The notes under the pieces were generated by a model. That model worked only from the letters and a program-made list of their open reading frames with translations, was not told the DNA's origin and did not search any database. The translations under genes were made by a program, and so were the position numbers. From JBEKHI01 sp050012355 (GTDB lineage Bacteria; Actinomycetota; Actinomycetes; Streptosporangiales; Streptosporangiaceae): a DNA stretch of 21,179 bases. The stretch lies in NCBI GenBank assembly GCA_050012355.1, contig JBEKHI010000106.1, positions 1 through 21,179 of the forward strand, written 5' to 3'. Shown piece by piece: positions 21,102-21,179 of this stretch; position 1 is the first letter of the stretch, and each line of letters starts with the position of its first letter.

Positions 21102-21179
21102 GTGACGACCGCCAATGACCCGTGGGGTCGGGTAGACGCCGACGGAACGGTCTACGTGCGTACCGCCGATGGCGAGCGG
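21102..21179 (+). CDS. DUF349 protein (partial, N-terminus only)
   Basis: A GTG at 21102 with GGGAGG six bases upstream opens a frame that leaves the window after 26 codons. It reads VTTANDPWGRVDADGTVYVR then TADGER, the usual actinobacterial DUF349 N-terminus (DPWGRVD..GTVYVRTADGER). It lies 32 nt after the PPIase gene, probably in the same operon. Only the first helix-free segment is present, so nothing can be said about the repeats. Confidence 0.85.
   Translation, partial: MTTANDPWGRVDADGTVYVRTADGER

Overview
The window is high-GC actinobacterial chromosomal DNA. The evidence is the gene order (infC-rpmI-rplT-trmH; rarA-DUF948-small membrane protein-alaS-ruvX-mltG-aroE; aspS-hisS-MBL hydrolase, then PPIase and DUF349), frequent GTG/TTG starts, and 4-nt ATGA/GTGA overlaps between operon genes. 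The order Streptosporangiales or a relative is a guess. Almost all of it is core genome. There is no tRNA, rRNA, CRISPR array, IS element or prophage that I can support.

Layout. 1-2407, minus strand: the infC-rpmI-rplT-trmH translation operon with an attenuator-like leader. Two of its four genes appear to begin with non-AUG codons: infC with AUC and trmH with AUU. 2408-3839: a divergent pair, a CooC/MinD-type P-loop ATPase (minus) and a 128-aa conserved protein (plus). Between them is an AT-rich Fur/Zur-like palindrome placed to control both. 3836-7145, minus: a three-gene cluster, each overlapping by 4 nt, of circularly permuted ATP-grasp, alpha-E and transglutaminase-like proteins. This is a predicted amidoligase/peptide-modification system of unproven function. 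7192-15105, minus: rarA, DUF948, small membrane protein, alaS, ruvX and mltG in one tightly packed run, then a strong hairpin and aroE.

15106-16339: an intergenic region with two perfect DnaA-box sequences, an AbiEi/DUF559-type gene on the plus strand, and two related 47-bp inverted-repeat elements bracketing that gene. The downstream copy is a perfect 23-bp-stem hairpin and probably terminates both the plus gene and aspS. 16340-20024, minus: MBL hydrolase, hisS and aspS with 4-nt overlaps. 20212 to end, plus: a membrane-anchored cyclophilin-type PPIase and the start of a DUF349 gene.

Most genes serve translation (IF3, L35, L20, rRNA methylation and 16S processing by RuvX, AlaRS, AspRS, HisRS), cell-wall or aromatic metabolism (MltG, AroE) and replication-fork maintenance (RarA). 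The less understood parts are the metal-box divergon, the ATP-grasp/alpha-E/transglutaminase trio, the AbiEi-DUF559 cassette with its inverted repeats and DnaA boxes, and a second palindromic repeat family found 3' of the CooC-like gene and 3' of mltG.
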